Source of the DNA: Arthrobacter pascens
Lineage (GTDB): Bacteria > Actinomycetota > Actinomycetes > Actinomycetales > Micrococcaceae
Assembly (NCBI RefSeq): GCF_030815585.1
Contig: NZ_JAUSWY010000001.1
Span: 62,001-126,000 of the forward strand
DNA length: 64,000 bases
Direction: 5' to 3'
Of this stretch, positions 16,359 through 23,865 are shown piece by piece. Position 1 is the stretch's first letter; each line of letters begins with the position of its first letter. Under the pieces are notes generated by a model that searched no databases, was not told the origin of the DNA, and saw only the letters and a list, made by a program, of their open reading frames with translations. The position numbers and the translations under genes are program-made.

Positions 16359-16559
16359 ATGAAGACTCTCGTTGGATCAATGGACGGCAAGGGACCTGCC
16401 GAGGCGCTCTACGCCGTTGCGGAGCTGCACAAGGAAGTAGGGCGGGCGGAAGCGGCCCTGGTCCGGAACGCGCGGCAGGCAGGCCTCTCCTGGGAAGCGA
16501 TTGCCCTTTGCCTGGGCATCAGCAAGCAAGCGGTCCATCGGAAGTACGGAAAGCAGTAG
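16359..16559 (+). CDS. Small helix-turn-helix protein, probably DNA-binding
   Basis: A 66-residue protein consisting of a helical N-terminal half (ALYAVAELHKEVGRAEAALV) and a C-terminal helix-turn-helix, GLSWEAIALCLGISKQAVHR. This layout resembles region 4 of sigma factors and the small stand-alone HTH regulators of actinobacteria. I start at ATG 16359, since GGAGGTGG (16347-16354) makes a good ribosome site; ATG 16344 in the same frame would bury that site within the coding region. Twin GTCAA-N6-TTGAC palindromes lie just upstream, suggesting autoregulation. No partner gene follows: the next gene is convergent. What else it controls is unknown. Confidence 0.7.
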   Translation: MKTLVGSMDGKGPAEALYAVAELHKEVGRAEAALVRNARQAGLSWEAIALCLGISKQAVHRKYGKQ

Positions 16560-16594
16560 CCGCACTGCGGGACCGTTCCGCAGTCACCGCAGAT

Positions 16595-17806
16595 TCAGGC
16601 TTTGAGGATGAGCGCTTCGCCCTGTCCTCCGCCGCCGCAGAGGGCAACAACGCCGGTGCCTCCGCCGCGCCGTTTGAGCGCCAGGGCCTGGTGCAGCACC
16701 AGGCGGGCCCCCGAGGCGCCCACCGGGTGGCCGAGGGCGATTGCGCCGCCGTCGGCGTTGATCTTCTCCGCCGGGATTCCCAGATCCTTGGCCGACTGGA
16801 TGATCACGGACGCGAACGCCTCGTTGATCTCGATGAGGTCCAGGTCCGCCACGGCCATTCCCTCCGTTGCCAGGGCCCGTTCGATGGCCCGTGACGGCTG
16901 GGAGTGCAGCGAACCGTCCGGACCCGCCGTCTGCCCGTGGCTGCGGATCTCGGCAATCCAGCTGAGTCCGGCCCGCTCGGCGGCCGCTTTGCTGGCAACC
17001 ACGACGGCGGCCGCGCCGTCCGAAAGGGGAGACGCGGACCCCGCGGTGATGGTGGCTGACTCTGCCGTGGAGAAGGCGGGCTTGAGTGCCGCCAGTGTTT
17101 CCGGCGTCGTGCCTGGCCTGATGCCCTCATCGGAATCCACTGTCAGCGACGGGCCCCGGCGCTGCGGAATCCCGACAGGCGCAATCTCTTCAGCCAGCCG
17201 ACCTTCCGCCCGCGCGGCGTCCGCGCGCTGGTGGGATCTCGCGGCTACCTCGTCCTGGTCCGCCCGGCTGATCCGGCGCTCGGCGTTCCCCGCATCGGTT
17301 GCCGCGCCCTGGAGCACACCTGAAACGGGATCCTGCAGGGCGTCGTGATTCAGCGAATCCACCAATGGGGCATCTCCCATGGCCAGGCCGTGGCGCAGCC
17401 GCTGGAGCAGGTGCGGGGCGTTGCTCATGGACTCCTGGCCCGCGGCCACAATGAAGTCCGCTTCGCCTGCGCGGATCATCCGGGCAGCATCTATCACTGC
17501 TGTGAGTCCGGAGAGGCAGAGCTTATTGATGGTCACGGTGGGGACGTCCCAGCCGATGCCCGCGGCGAGGCTGGCCTGGCGGGCAGGTCCCTGCCCGGCC
17601 CCCGCCTGGATGACCTGGCCCACGATGACAGCCTGGACCTGTTCCGGCCCCACCCCCGCGCGTTCCAGTGCATTGCGGATGGCGTGGGCGCCAAGTTCGC
17701 TGGAAGTCAGCGGGGCGAGGCTGCCGCGAAAGCGTCCGAAGGGAGTGCGGGCACCGCCGAGGATGACGGCGGTAAGGGCGTCGTTGTTCATGGCGTCGGT
17801 GCTCAT
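16595..17806 (-). CDS. Acetyl-CoA C-acyltransferase (thiolase)
   Basis: A 403-residue thiolase of the type II biosynthetic/degradative class. The nucleophile is Cys97 in NKLCLSGL; the general base His360 is in LGHPVGASGAR and the second catalytic Cys390 in ALCGGGGQG. Thiolases join or split acyl-CoA units, for instance two acetyl-CoA to acetoacetyl-CoA. The length and the GHPVGASG wording fit acetyl-CoA acetyltransferases (AtoB/PhaA), but there are no fatty acid or PHB genes beside it, so the direction and chain-length preference stay open. The upstream neighbour, 43 bases away, is an acetyltransferase of unrelated function. Confidence 0.92.
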   Translation of the reverse strand: MSTDAMNNDALTAVILGGARTPFGRFRGSLAPLTSSELGAHAIRNALERAGVGPEQVQAVIVGQVIQAGAGQGPARQASLAAGIGWDVPTVTINKLCLSGLTAVIDAARMIRAGEADFIVAAGQESMSNAPHLLQRLRHGLAMGDAPLVDSLNHDALQDPVSGVLQGAATDAGNAERRISRADQDEVAARSHQRADAARAEGRLAEEIAPVGIPQRRGPSLTVDSDEGIRPGTTPETLAALKPAFSTAESATITAGSASPLSDGAAAVVVASKAAAERAGLSWIAEIRSHGQTAGPDGSLHSQPSRAIERALATEGMAVADLDLIEINEAFASVIIQSAKDLGIPAEKINADGGAIALGHPVGASGARLVLHQALALKRRGGGTGVVALCGGGGQGEALILKA

Positions 17807-17849
17807 GATGGGTGCCTTCCGGTGGGATTATTCCAAGAGGGTCTGGTGG

Positions 17850-18395
17850 CTAGTGCAGGATGAGCTGGTGGAGCAGATGGTCCGCCCAGGTGCCTGCGAT
17901 TTTCAGGTATTGCGGCGCCATCCCGATTTCCTGGAACCCGGCCCGGCGGAGGACTGTCCGTGACGCTCCGTTGTGGACCAGGGTGGCTGCCTGGACCCTG
18001 TGGAGGCCCAGGTCTGTACGGGCATGGTCAACGGCGAATGTCACTGCGGCCGAGCCGATTCCCTGGCCGCTGAAGTCCCGGTCCACCCAGTACCCCAGAT
18101 TGGCGCTGAGGAACGGACCGCGGACAATGCCGGTCAGGGTGATTGCGCCGATGATGCGTTCGCCGTTCAACAGAACCCAGGGGATCTCCTGCCTCACTGC
18201 ATGCTGGGCGAGTTTGCTGTGGATGACGTTCAACTGGTGCGAGGGCGTGAAGAACTCCTCGTCCCGGGTCGGCTCCCACGGCGCCAAGTGTTCACGGTTC
18301 CGGATGTAGGCCTCGCTCAGAAGGGCGGCATCGCCCCGCTGGAGCAGCCGCACGCAAATGCCGTTGCCCAGGGGTGCGGGCTTATTATCGCGCAC
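17850..18395 (-). CDS. GNAT acetyltransferase, RimJ/RimL-like
   Basis: A 181-residue GNAT protein of the ribosomal-protein N-acetyltransferase (RimJ/RimL) subgroup, recognised by IRLLQRGDAALLSEAYIRN-like N-terminus (here VRLLQRGDAALLSEAY), the NLGYWVDRDFSGQGIGSAAV acetyl-CoA loop and the closing NGASRTVLRRAGFQEIG. RimJ-like enzymes acetylate protein N-termini or, in many paralogues, small molecules and antibiotics. No context indicates which. It may share a transcript with the thiolase gene 43 bases downstream. Confidence 0.85.
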   Translation of the reverse strand: MRDNKPAPLGNGICVRLLQRGDAALLSEAYIRNREHLAPWEPTRDEEFFTPSHQLNVIHSKLAQHAVRQEIPWVLLNGERIIGAITLTGIVRGPFLSANLGYWVDRDFSGQGIGSAAVTFAVDHARTDLGLHRVQAATLVHNGASRTVLRRAGFQEIGMAPQYLKIAGTWADHLLHQLILH

Positions 18396-18567
18396 GCCAC
18401 TAGACCGCGGTCCGGCCGTGGTCAGCCTCTTCCACGGTGTAGCTCTTGCATCCCGGCATAGCGGCCTTTCGTGGATGGTGCAGTATCCGGTGATTTCATG
18501 TTAACTCCGGCGGCGGGACGTCAGGCAGACTGGCGGATCACCAGTTCGGATCCTGGGCCTTCTGCGG

Positions 18568-19032
18568 CTACTCGAAGGAGGCGCGCCTGCGGTCGGACAG
18601 CCTGGTGTTCCAGATGTCCGGCTTGGCGACCTTGAAACGGCGTCCAGTCAGGGCGTGCGCCGTCAATTGCACATAGTGGTCCTTTGCCCCGGGCTGCCAC
18701 GGCTCCAGGTTGAGGTCGTCCACGGCGTCCTTTTCCTCCTGGTCCTGGATAACCGCGGTGTCACCGCGCACCACAACGCTCCATGCCATTTCCGTGCGGG
18801 GATCGTAGCCGTCGATCTCAAGGGCCGCCGGTCGCTCCGTCACTGCACCCCAGAGCTTGGTGCCGCCCGCGGTCCGAAACACTATGTTCCGGCGGTGCAG
18901 GACATAGTTCACGGGAAAGATCTCCGGATGACCGTCCACCACCACCGCGATCCGCCCCAGGGCATCGTCAGCCAGCAGTTCCCAGCATTCGTCAAACGTC
19001 AGCTTGTCATCAGGCTTCTCAGTGGAGTTCAT
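18568..19032 (-). CDS. Pyridoxamine 5'-phosphate oxidase-like (FMN/F420-binding split barrel) protein
   Basis: A 154-residue split-barrel protein. The start at ATG 19032 has AAGGTGAGG a few bases upstream; a GTG three codons earlier would include that site in the coding region. The segment GRIAVVVDGHPEIFPVNYVL, then IVFRTAGGTKL is the FMN/F420-binding core of the family, and WSVVVRGDTAVIQD the next conserved strand pair. Such small actinobacterial proteins are usually flavin- or F420-dependent reductases or heme/FMN stores; the substrate is not known. It stands alone, transcribed away from the alcohol dehydrogenase end. Confidence 0.85.
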   Translation of the reverse strand: MNSTEKPDDKLTFDECWELLADDALGRIAVVVDGHPEIFPVNYVLHRRNIVFRTAGGTKLWGAVTERPAALEIDGYDPRTEMAWSVVVRGDTAVIQDQEEKDAVDDLNLEPWQPGAKDHYVQLTAHALTGRRFKVAKPDIWNTRLSDRRRASFE

Positions 19033-19203
19033 GGACCTCACCTTACGGCTGCAGGTTCGGCACTAGAAGCGTATTTGCGTTCCTGATCCAAAGCTGGTCT
19101 TCAAATCACTAGGAATCTGCGTTCCTGGCCGCGACTGCCGGGCCTTGGCTGGGCCGGCCGGCCCTGCGATGACAACCACAGGGGCTGGCCGGACAGCCGG
19201 TAC

Positions 19204-20247
19204 TCAGTTCAGCGTCGACGTGTCGATGACGAAGCGGTAGCGGACGTCGGAGGCCAGGACGCGCTCGTACGCGTCGTTGATCTTGCTGGCGGGGATGACC
19301 TCGATCTCGGCGCCGAGGTTGTGTTCGGCGCAGAAGTCCAGCATTTCCTGGGTTTCGCGGATGCCGCCGATGGCGGACCCGGCGAACGACCGGCGCCCCA
19401 TGATGAGCGAGAAGACGTTCACCGGGAGCGGTTCAGCGGGGGCACCCACATTCACCAGGGCGCCGTCCAGAGTCAACAGCTGCAGATAGGAGCTGATGTC
19501 GATCGCTGCACTGACGGTGTTGATGATCAGATCGAAGCTGCCGGCCAGCGTCTCGAAAGTGCCGGCGTCGCTGGTGGCGTGGTAGTGGTCGGCACCGAGG
19601 CGGAGGCCGTCTTCCTGCTTCTTGAGCGACTGCGACAGGACGGTGACCTCGGCGCCCATGGCGTGGGCCAGCTTGACTGCCATGTGCCCGAGTCCTCCGA
19701 GGCCGACGACGGCGACTTTCTTTCCGGGGCCGGCACCCCAGTGACGCAGGGGGGAGTAGGTGGTGATGCCCGCGCACAGCAGCGGCGCGGCGACGTCGAG
19801 GTCAATTCCCTCCGGGATCCGGACGACGAAGTCTTCGTTCACGACGACGTGGGTGGAGTAGCCGCCCTGGGTGACGGTCCCGTCGCGGTCCAGGGCGCCG
19901 TAGGTTCCGGTCATTCCGTTGAGGCAGTACTGCTCTTCGCCTTTGAGGCAATTGACGCATTCCCGGCAGGAGTTGACCATGCAGCCGACGCCGACACGGT
20001 CGCCCACGGCGTGCTTGGTGACCGCGGGGCCGACCTCGGTGACGATGCCGGCGATTTCGTGGCCGGGCGCGAGGGGGTACTGTTGCGGACCCCAGTCGCC
20101 GCGGACGGTGTGGATGTCTGAGTGGCAGATGCCGGCGAACCTGATCTCGATCAGCACGTCATGGGGGCCGACGTCGCGGCGCTCGATGGTAGTGGGAACG
20201 AGGTCCCCTGTGGCGGACGGGGCAGCGTAAGCATTAGCGGTGAACAT
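19204..20247 (-). CDS. Zinc-dependent NAD(P)-dependent alcohol dehydrogenase (CAD/YahK type)
   Basis: A 347-residue medium-chain dehydrogenase. The catalytic zinc ligands are in [12 protein letters not shown] and APGHEIAG, the structural zinc cysteines in [15 protein letters not shown], and the nucleotide-binding motif is [15 protein letters not shown]. This pattern is that of cinnamyl alcohol dehydrogenase-like aldehyde reductases such as YahK, which mostly reduce aldehydes with NADPH. It diverges from an XRE/MmyB-type regulator gene with a shared 133-base promoter region, so that regulator probably controls it. Confidence 0.93.
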   Translation of the reverse strand: MFTANAYAAPSATGDLVPTTIERRDVGPHDVLIEIRFAGICHSDIHTVRGDWGPQQYPLAPGHEIAGIVTEVGPAVTKHAVGDRVGVGCMVNSCRECVNCLKGEEQYCLNGMTGTYGALDRDGTVTQGGYSTHVVVNEDFVVRIPEGIDLDVAAPLLCAGITTYSPLRHWGAGPGKKVAVVGLGGLGHMAVKLAHAMGAEVTVLSQSLKKQEDGLRLGADHYHATSDAGTFETLAGSFDLIINTVSAAIDISSYLQLLTLDGALVNVGAPAEPLPVNVFSLIMGRRSFAGSAIGGIRETQEMLDFCAEHNLGAEIEVIPASKINDAYERVLASDVRYRFVIDTSTLN

Positions 20248-20314
20248 ACTTCTCCAGTGGTTGGCGAGGCTTTGGGGTGCTTATCCAGCAAACCGTATCC
20301 GATAACCCCGCGGA

Positions 20315-20346
20315 AGGTCCTGCTGATACAGGTATTGACAGGACCT
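20315..20346. promoter_or_regulatory. Inverted repeat in the divergent adh/regulator promoter region
   Basis: AGGTCCTG (20315-20322) and CAGGACCT (20339-20346) are perfect inverted 8-base arms, 16 bases apart, centred between two divergent starts. A likely site for the regulator encoded at 20381-21268. Confidence 0.45.
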
Positions 20347-20380
20347 CCCACGGGGGCTGGAAGGGCCGTAGCGTTGAGGG

Positions 20381-21268
20381 GTGGACAACCGTCATGAGAT
20401 TCGCCAGTTCCTTGGGTCGCGGCGTGCCGCGATCAGCCCGGAGCGGGCGGGCCTGCCGGCCTACGGCGGGAACCGGCGGGTGCCCGGCCTTCGCCGGGAG
20501 GAAGTCGCGTTGCTTGCGGGGGTCAGCATTGATTACTACATCCGCTTGGAGCGGGGAAACCTGGGCGGGGTTTCCGAAACCGTGCTTGAGGCACTTGCCC
20601 GGGCACTCCAGCTTGATGAGGCCGAGCGTGCCCACCTGTTCGATCTGGCCCGGGCCGCCGGCACTCCGGCGCGGCCCCGCCGCCCCCGGCAGCAACGGAT
20701 CCGCCCCAGCGTGCAGTTCACCCTGGATGCGATCACCGGGGCCCCGGCATTCGTGCGCAACGGGCGCCTCGACGTGGTAGGTGCGAACCGCCTGGGCCGC
20801 GCCCTCTACTCCGAGATGTACCTGGATCCGGTGCGTCCGGTGAACCATGCCCGGTTCATCTTCCTGAACCCGCATGCGGTGGACTTCTACCCGGACTGGA
20901 ACCGAGCGGCCAGCGACACGGTGGCAATCCTGCGCACCGAATCCGGGCGCGACCCCTACGACCGGGCCCTGTCAGACCTGGTGGGCGAGCTCTCGACGCG
21001 CAGCGAAGAATTCCGTACCCGGTGGGCGTCGCATAACGTACGCCTCCACTACACCGGGCTCAAGCACTTCCATCACCCCGTGGTGGGCGATGTCCACCTG
21101 ATGTTTGAGGCGATGGACCTTTCTGCCGACCCCGGGCTTTCGCTGCTGGTCTATAGCGCGGAACCCGGCTCCCCTTCGGAGGACGCGCTGCGGCTCTTGG
21201 GGAGCTGGGCAGCGACGATTGACCAAGCTGAAAAGCACGGGGCGGCAGCTTCACGAAAAGAGGCGTGA
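20381..21268 (+). CDS. XRE-family regulator with MmyB-like C-terminal domain
   Basis: A 295-residue regulator starting at GTG 20381. Residues 30-90 hold the helix-turn-helix, with the family hallmark GLRREEVALLAGVSIDYYIR (the L-R-R-E-E-V-A motif) and RLERGN. Residues 105-280 form the MmyB-like PAS-related ligand-binding domain (WNRAASDTVAILRTESGRDP; FRTRWASHNVRLHYTG). This class is common in actinobacteria and usually controls a divergent oxidoreductase; here it is head-to-head with a zinc alcohol dehydrogenase. The ligand is unknown. The cupin gene follows 45 bases later. Confidence 0.9.
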   Translation: MDNRHEIRQFLGSRRAAISPERAGLPAYGGNRRVPGLRREEVALLAGVSIDYYIRLERGNLGGVSETVLEALARALQLDEAERAHLFDLARAAGTPARPRRPRQQRIRPSVQFTLDAITGAPAFVRNGRLDVVGANRLGRALYSEMYLDPVRPVNHARFIFLNPHAVDFYPDWNRAASDTVAILRTESGRDPYDRALSDLVGELSTRSEEFRTRWASHNVRLHYTGLKHFHHPVVGDVHLMFEAMDLSADPGLSLLVYSAEPGSPSEDALRLLGSWAATIDQAEKHGAAASRKEA

Positions 21269-21313
21269 CGCTGCATCACGCCCGATACCACTCATTCAAA
21301 AGCAGGAGAACCT

Positions 21314-21718
21314 TTGGAAATCCAACCCAAGACGCCCAGCAACAAGGGACCGGCCGAGATGTTCACCGGTGAGGTGTGGTTCGACGTTATCGCCAAGGGC
21401 GAGGAGCCCTCGCAGCTGCGAGTGAATATGGTCAGGTTCGCCCCGGGCGCCCACACGGCCTGGCACTCACACGCCAACGGCCAGACGCTGCACGTGACCG
21501 AAGGCCGCGGCCTGGTGCAGTCCCGCGGTGGTGAAATCATTGAAGTCAGCCCTGGCGACACCATCTACACGCCTCCCGGCGAGCTGCACTGGCATGGTGC
21601 GGCCCCGGATCATTTCATGAGCCACCTGGCCATGTGGGAAGCGCTGGGCGACGGGCAGGGAGGTCGAGAAACCGCATGGGCTGACCACCTCACTGAGGCC
21701 GAATACCCGAAGAAATAG
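21314..21718 (+). CDS. Cupin-domain protein, (R)-mandelonitrile lyase-like
   Basis: A 134-residue single-domain cupin starting at TTG 21314, with AGCAGGAGAA as ribosome site. Cupin motif 1 is AWHSHANGQTLHVTEGRGLV, where His residues bind metal, and motif 2 is PGDTIYTPPGELHWHG. The sequence, including the N-terminal SNKGPAEMFTGEVWFD, is like the manganese cupins called (R)-mandelonitrile or hydroxynitrile lyases and the quercetinase-like relatives that carry the same domain. The natural substrate in bacteria is usually unknown. It may be co-transcribed with the upstream regulator. Confidence 0.8.
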   Translation: MEIQPKTPSNKGPAEMFTGEVWFDVIAKGEEPSQLRVNMVRFAPGAHTAWHSHANGQTLHVTEGRGLVQSRGGEIIEVSPGDTIYTPPGELHWHGAAPDHFMSHLAMWEALGDGQGGRETAWADHLTEAEYPKK

Positions 21719-21745
21719 GGCCCATCCCTGCGGGTGCCGTGTAGG

Positions 21746-22303
21746 TTAGCCCGCTCGCTTCGCGTCGGCGTCGAACGCACTGCTGTCCAATGCTCTGGCG
21801 CGCTCTGCAATGAGGCTGTCCCTGATGCCGGACAGCAAGTCTAGGGCCTCGCCGAGCGCACCGTCGTCGAGGGGCGCGGCGCGCGATATGAGCTTGCTCC
21901 ACTCGCGCCTGACGACCTCGTAGTTCCGCTGGCCCCGCTGTGTGCGGTGCACAGTGATTTCCCGCCGGTTCTCCGCCCGGACACGGCGCTCGATGAGCCC
22001 CTTCCCGTCCAGGCTTTTGAGGACAGTCGACAGGTTCGTCCGGAGCAGCCCCGTGGCGTTGATCAGGCCGGTCATGCTCGTAGAAGGCTCTTGCTGGAGG
22101 TGGCGCATGACTGCAGCCTCCGACGTGGTCAGCGAGTGCGCCTCTGCGTCGGTGTACCCCCGGATCTGGATCTCCCGGGAGATGGTGAGGATCAGGTCGG
22201 CCAGGTCGGCCCACCGGTCACCCTCCTGCTGCGCCTCTTGGCTGTCATTGTTGTCGCCCACATCGCCACAGTAGACGACTTGGCGCAACAGGTCTAGCGG
22301 CAT
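21746..22303 (-). CDS. MarR family transcriptional regulator
   Basis: A 185-residue MarR repressor. The winged helix is seen in LTTSEAAVMRHLQQEPSTSM, GLLRTNLSTVLKSLDGKGLI and the wing ERRVRAENRREITVHRTQRG. It is divergent from an MFS exporter gene with about 100 bases between the two, the classic drug-responsive pair. AT-rich DNA just upstream of its start holds two TGTTCA motifs 17 bases apart (22307-22312, 22324-22329), likely part of the operator. Confidence 0.88.
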   Translation of the reverse strand: MPLDLLRQVVYCGDVGDNNDSQEAQQEGDRWADLADLILTISREIQIRGYTDAEAHSLTTSEAAVMRHLQQEPSTSMTGLINATGLLRTNLSTVLKSLDGKGLIERRVRAENRREITVHRTQRGQRNYEVVRREWSKLISRAAPLDDGALGEALDLLSGIRDSLIAERARALDSSAFDADAKRAG

Positions 22304-22306
22304 AAC

Positions 22307-22340
22307 TGTTCAGTATGCATAATTGTTCAATACATATATG
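22307..22340. promoter_or_regulatory. Putative MarR operator and promoter in the marR/MFS intergenic region
   Basis: This AT-rich stretch stands out in GC-rich DNA. It holds direct repeats TGTTCAGTATGCATA and TGTTCAATACATATA and the small palindromes TATGCATA (22314-22321 region) and CATATATG (22333-22340). It covers the start region of both divergent transcripts. Confidence 0.5.
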
Positions 22341-22402
22341 CAAGGGAGTGAAGATGAACGCGTCTCTGGCCACCCGGGCAGGCTCGACTTTCACCCAGGG
22401 CG

Positions 22403-23821
22403 ATGGCCCGCACGGGTGGACTCCATGGGTTCGGAGCCTTTGTTTTGCTGTTGGGTGCCTTCTTGCCGATAGCTGACTTTTTCATCGTCAATGTCGCCCT
22501 TCCGACGATTGATGCCTCGTTGGGTGCGACGCCTGCGTCCTTGGAACTCGTCGTCGCCATCTACGGAGTCGCCTACGCGGCCATCCTGGTTCTGGGCGGA
22601 CGGCTGGGTGACCGCTTCGGTCGTGAGCGGCTCTTCCGCATCGGTGCCGCGGGCTTCGTCATTACGTCCCTGGCCTGCGGTCTCGCGCCGACCATGGATG
22701 TCCTCATCGCTGCCCGCTTGGTGCAGGGTGTAGCTGCCGCCCTGCTGGTTCCGCAGGTCCTCGCCACTGCACACGCAGCCCTTGAGGGCGAGCGAAAAGC
22801 ACGGGTACTCGCACTCTACGGGGCGACGGCAGGCATCGCGGCGGTCGTAGGCCAACTTGCCGGCGGGCTGCTGGTGAGCCTGGACATTGCGGGTCTCTCA
22901 TGGCGGCCCATTTTCCTCATCAACGTTCCACTGGGGCTCGTGGTGCTTGTTCTCTCACGCCTGGTCATCCCCGCTACCCGATCACCGCATCCCATCGGCA
23001 TGGACGTGACGGGCACATTTCTCTTCGCGGGGACGCTTGTTGCGTTGCTCGTCCCGCTCAGTGAAGGTCACTCGCTGGGCTGGCCAGCCTGGACGCTGGC
23101 ACTCCTTGGTGGCGCGGTGGTCCTCGGCGCAGCGACGGTCATCTATGAACGGCGGCTGGAAGCCAAGGGCCAGGTGCCGCTTCTGCCACCATCACTGCTC
23201 AGGCTCCCCTCCATGTCGCGGGGCTTGGTCATGATCGCCGCCTTCAGCATCGGCTTCGGAGCATTCATGTTCGTGTTCGCGCTGATGGTGCAAAACGGCC
23301 TGCACGCCGACCCGCTCACCAGCGGACTCGCCATCTTGCCGATGGCTGTGATGTTCTTCCTAGGCTCCGTCGTGAGCCACCGCGTTATCAATCGTTTCGG
23401 CCGCGGTGCGCTCGCCGCCGGCGGGATTGCGCAGGCGTTGGGGCTTGCCGGCGTCATTGCGACGGTGGTCCTGTCGTGGCCCGACGTGAATCTCATCCTG
23501 CTCGGAATTCCCCTCCTCCTCGCGGGTGCCGGGCAGTCAATCCTTTTCGCCGGGCTGTTTCGGGTGGTGCTCACGGACGTTCCCGTCCATCTGGGCGGAG
23601 TCGGAAGTGGCGTCCTCATCACGCTGCAGCAGGCCGGGCTCGCACTCGGGGTGGCAACGCTCGGGACCTTGTACCTTTCCCTCGAACCGTTCAGCGTACC
23701 TGCCGGATTCGCGGCCGCCGTCGGGATCCAGCTCGGCATCATCCTGCTCGTCGTTGTGGGAACCAAATTCCTGCCACGGTTCACGCACCTGCCCCAGACG
23801 GCCCAACCCGTGGAAGTCTGA
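22403..23821 (+). CDS. MFS transporter, DHA2 (14-TMS, EmrB/QacA-like) family
   Basis: A 472-residue exporter with about 14 hydrophobic helices. The DHA2 features are motif A between TM2 and TM3 (GGRLGDRFGRERLF) and motif C-like glycines (GIAAVVGQLAGGLLV), with N-terminal LPIADFFIVNVALPTID. It should expel a drug or small metabolite with proton exchange and is controlled by the divergent MarR protein. ATG 22403 lacks a good ribosome site. ATG 22354, in another frame, has AAGGGAG upstream and opens a 40-codon frame overlapping the MFS start, so either a leader peptide or an early frameshift is possible. Confidence 0.88.
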   Translation: MARTGGLHGFGAFVLLLGAFLPIADFFIVNVALPTIDASLGATPASLELVVAIYGVAYAAILVLGGRLGDRFGRERLFRIGAAGFVITSLACGLAPTMDVLIAARLVQGVAAALLVPQVLATAHAALEGERKARVLALYGATAGIAAVVGQLAGGLLVSLDIAGLSWRPIFLINVPLGLVVLVLSRLVIPATRSPHPIGMDVTGTFLFAGTLVALLVPLSEGHSLGWPAWTLALLGGAVVLGAATVIYERRLEAKGQVPLLPPSLLRLPSMSRGLVMIAAFSIGFGAFMFVFALMVQNGLHADPLTSGLAILPMAVMFFLGSVVSHRVINRFGRGALAAGGIAQALGLAGVIATVVLSWPDVNLILLGIPLLLAGAGQSILFAGLFRVVLTDVPVHLGGVGSGVLITLQQAGLALGVATLGTLYLSLEPFSVPAGFAAAVGIQLGIILLVVVGTKFLPRFTHLPQTAQPVEV

Positions 23822-23843
23822 GACCACCCGTGGAAGTCTGAGA
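23806..23843 (+). repeat. Tandem duplication of the 3' end of the MFS gene
   Basis: ACCCGTGGAAGTCTGAGA occurs at 23806-23823 and again at 23826-23843, a 20-base tandem duplication with one copy including the MFS stop codon. It looks like a recent slippage event. Confidence 0.85.
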
Positions 23844-23865
23844 TCAAGGGACCCGACAACCAAGA

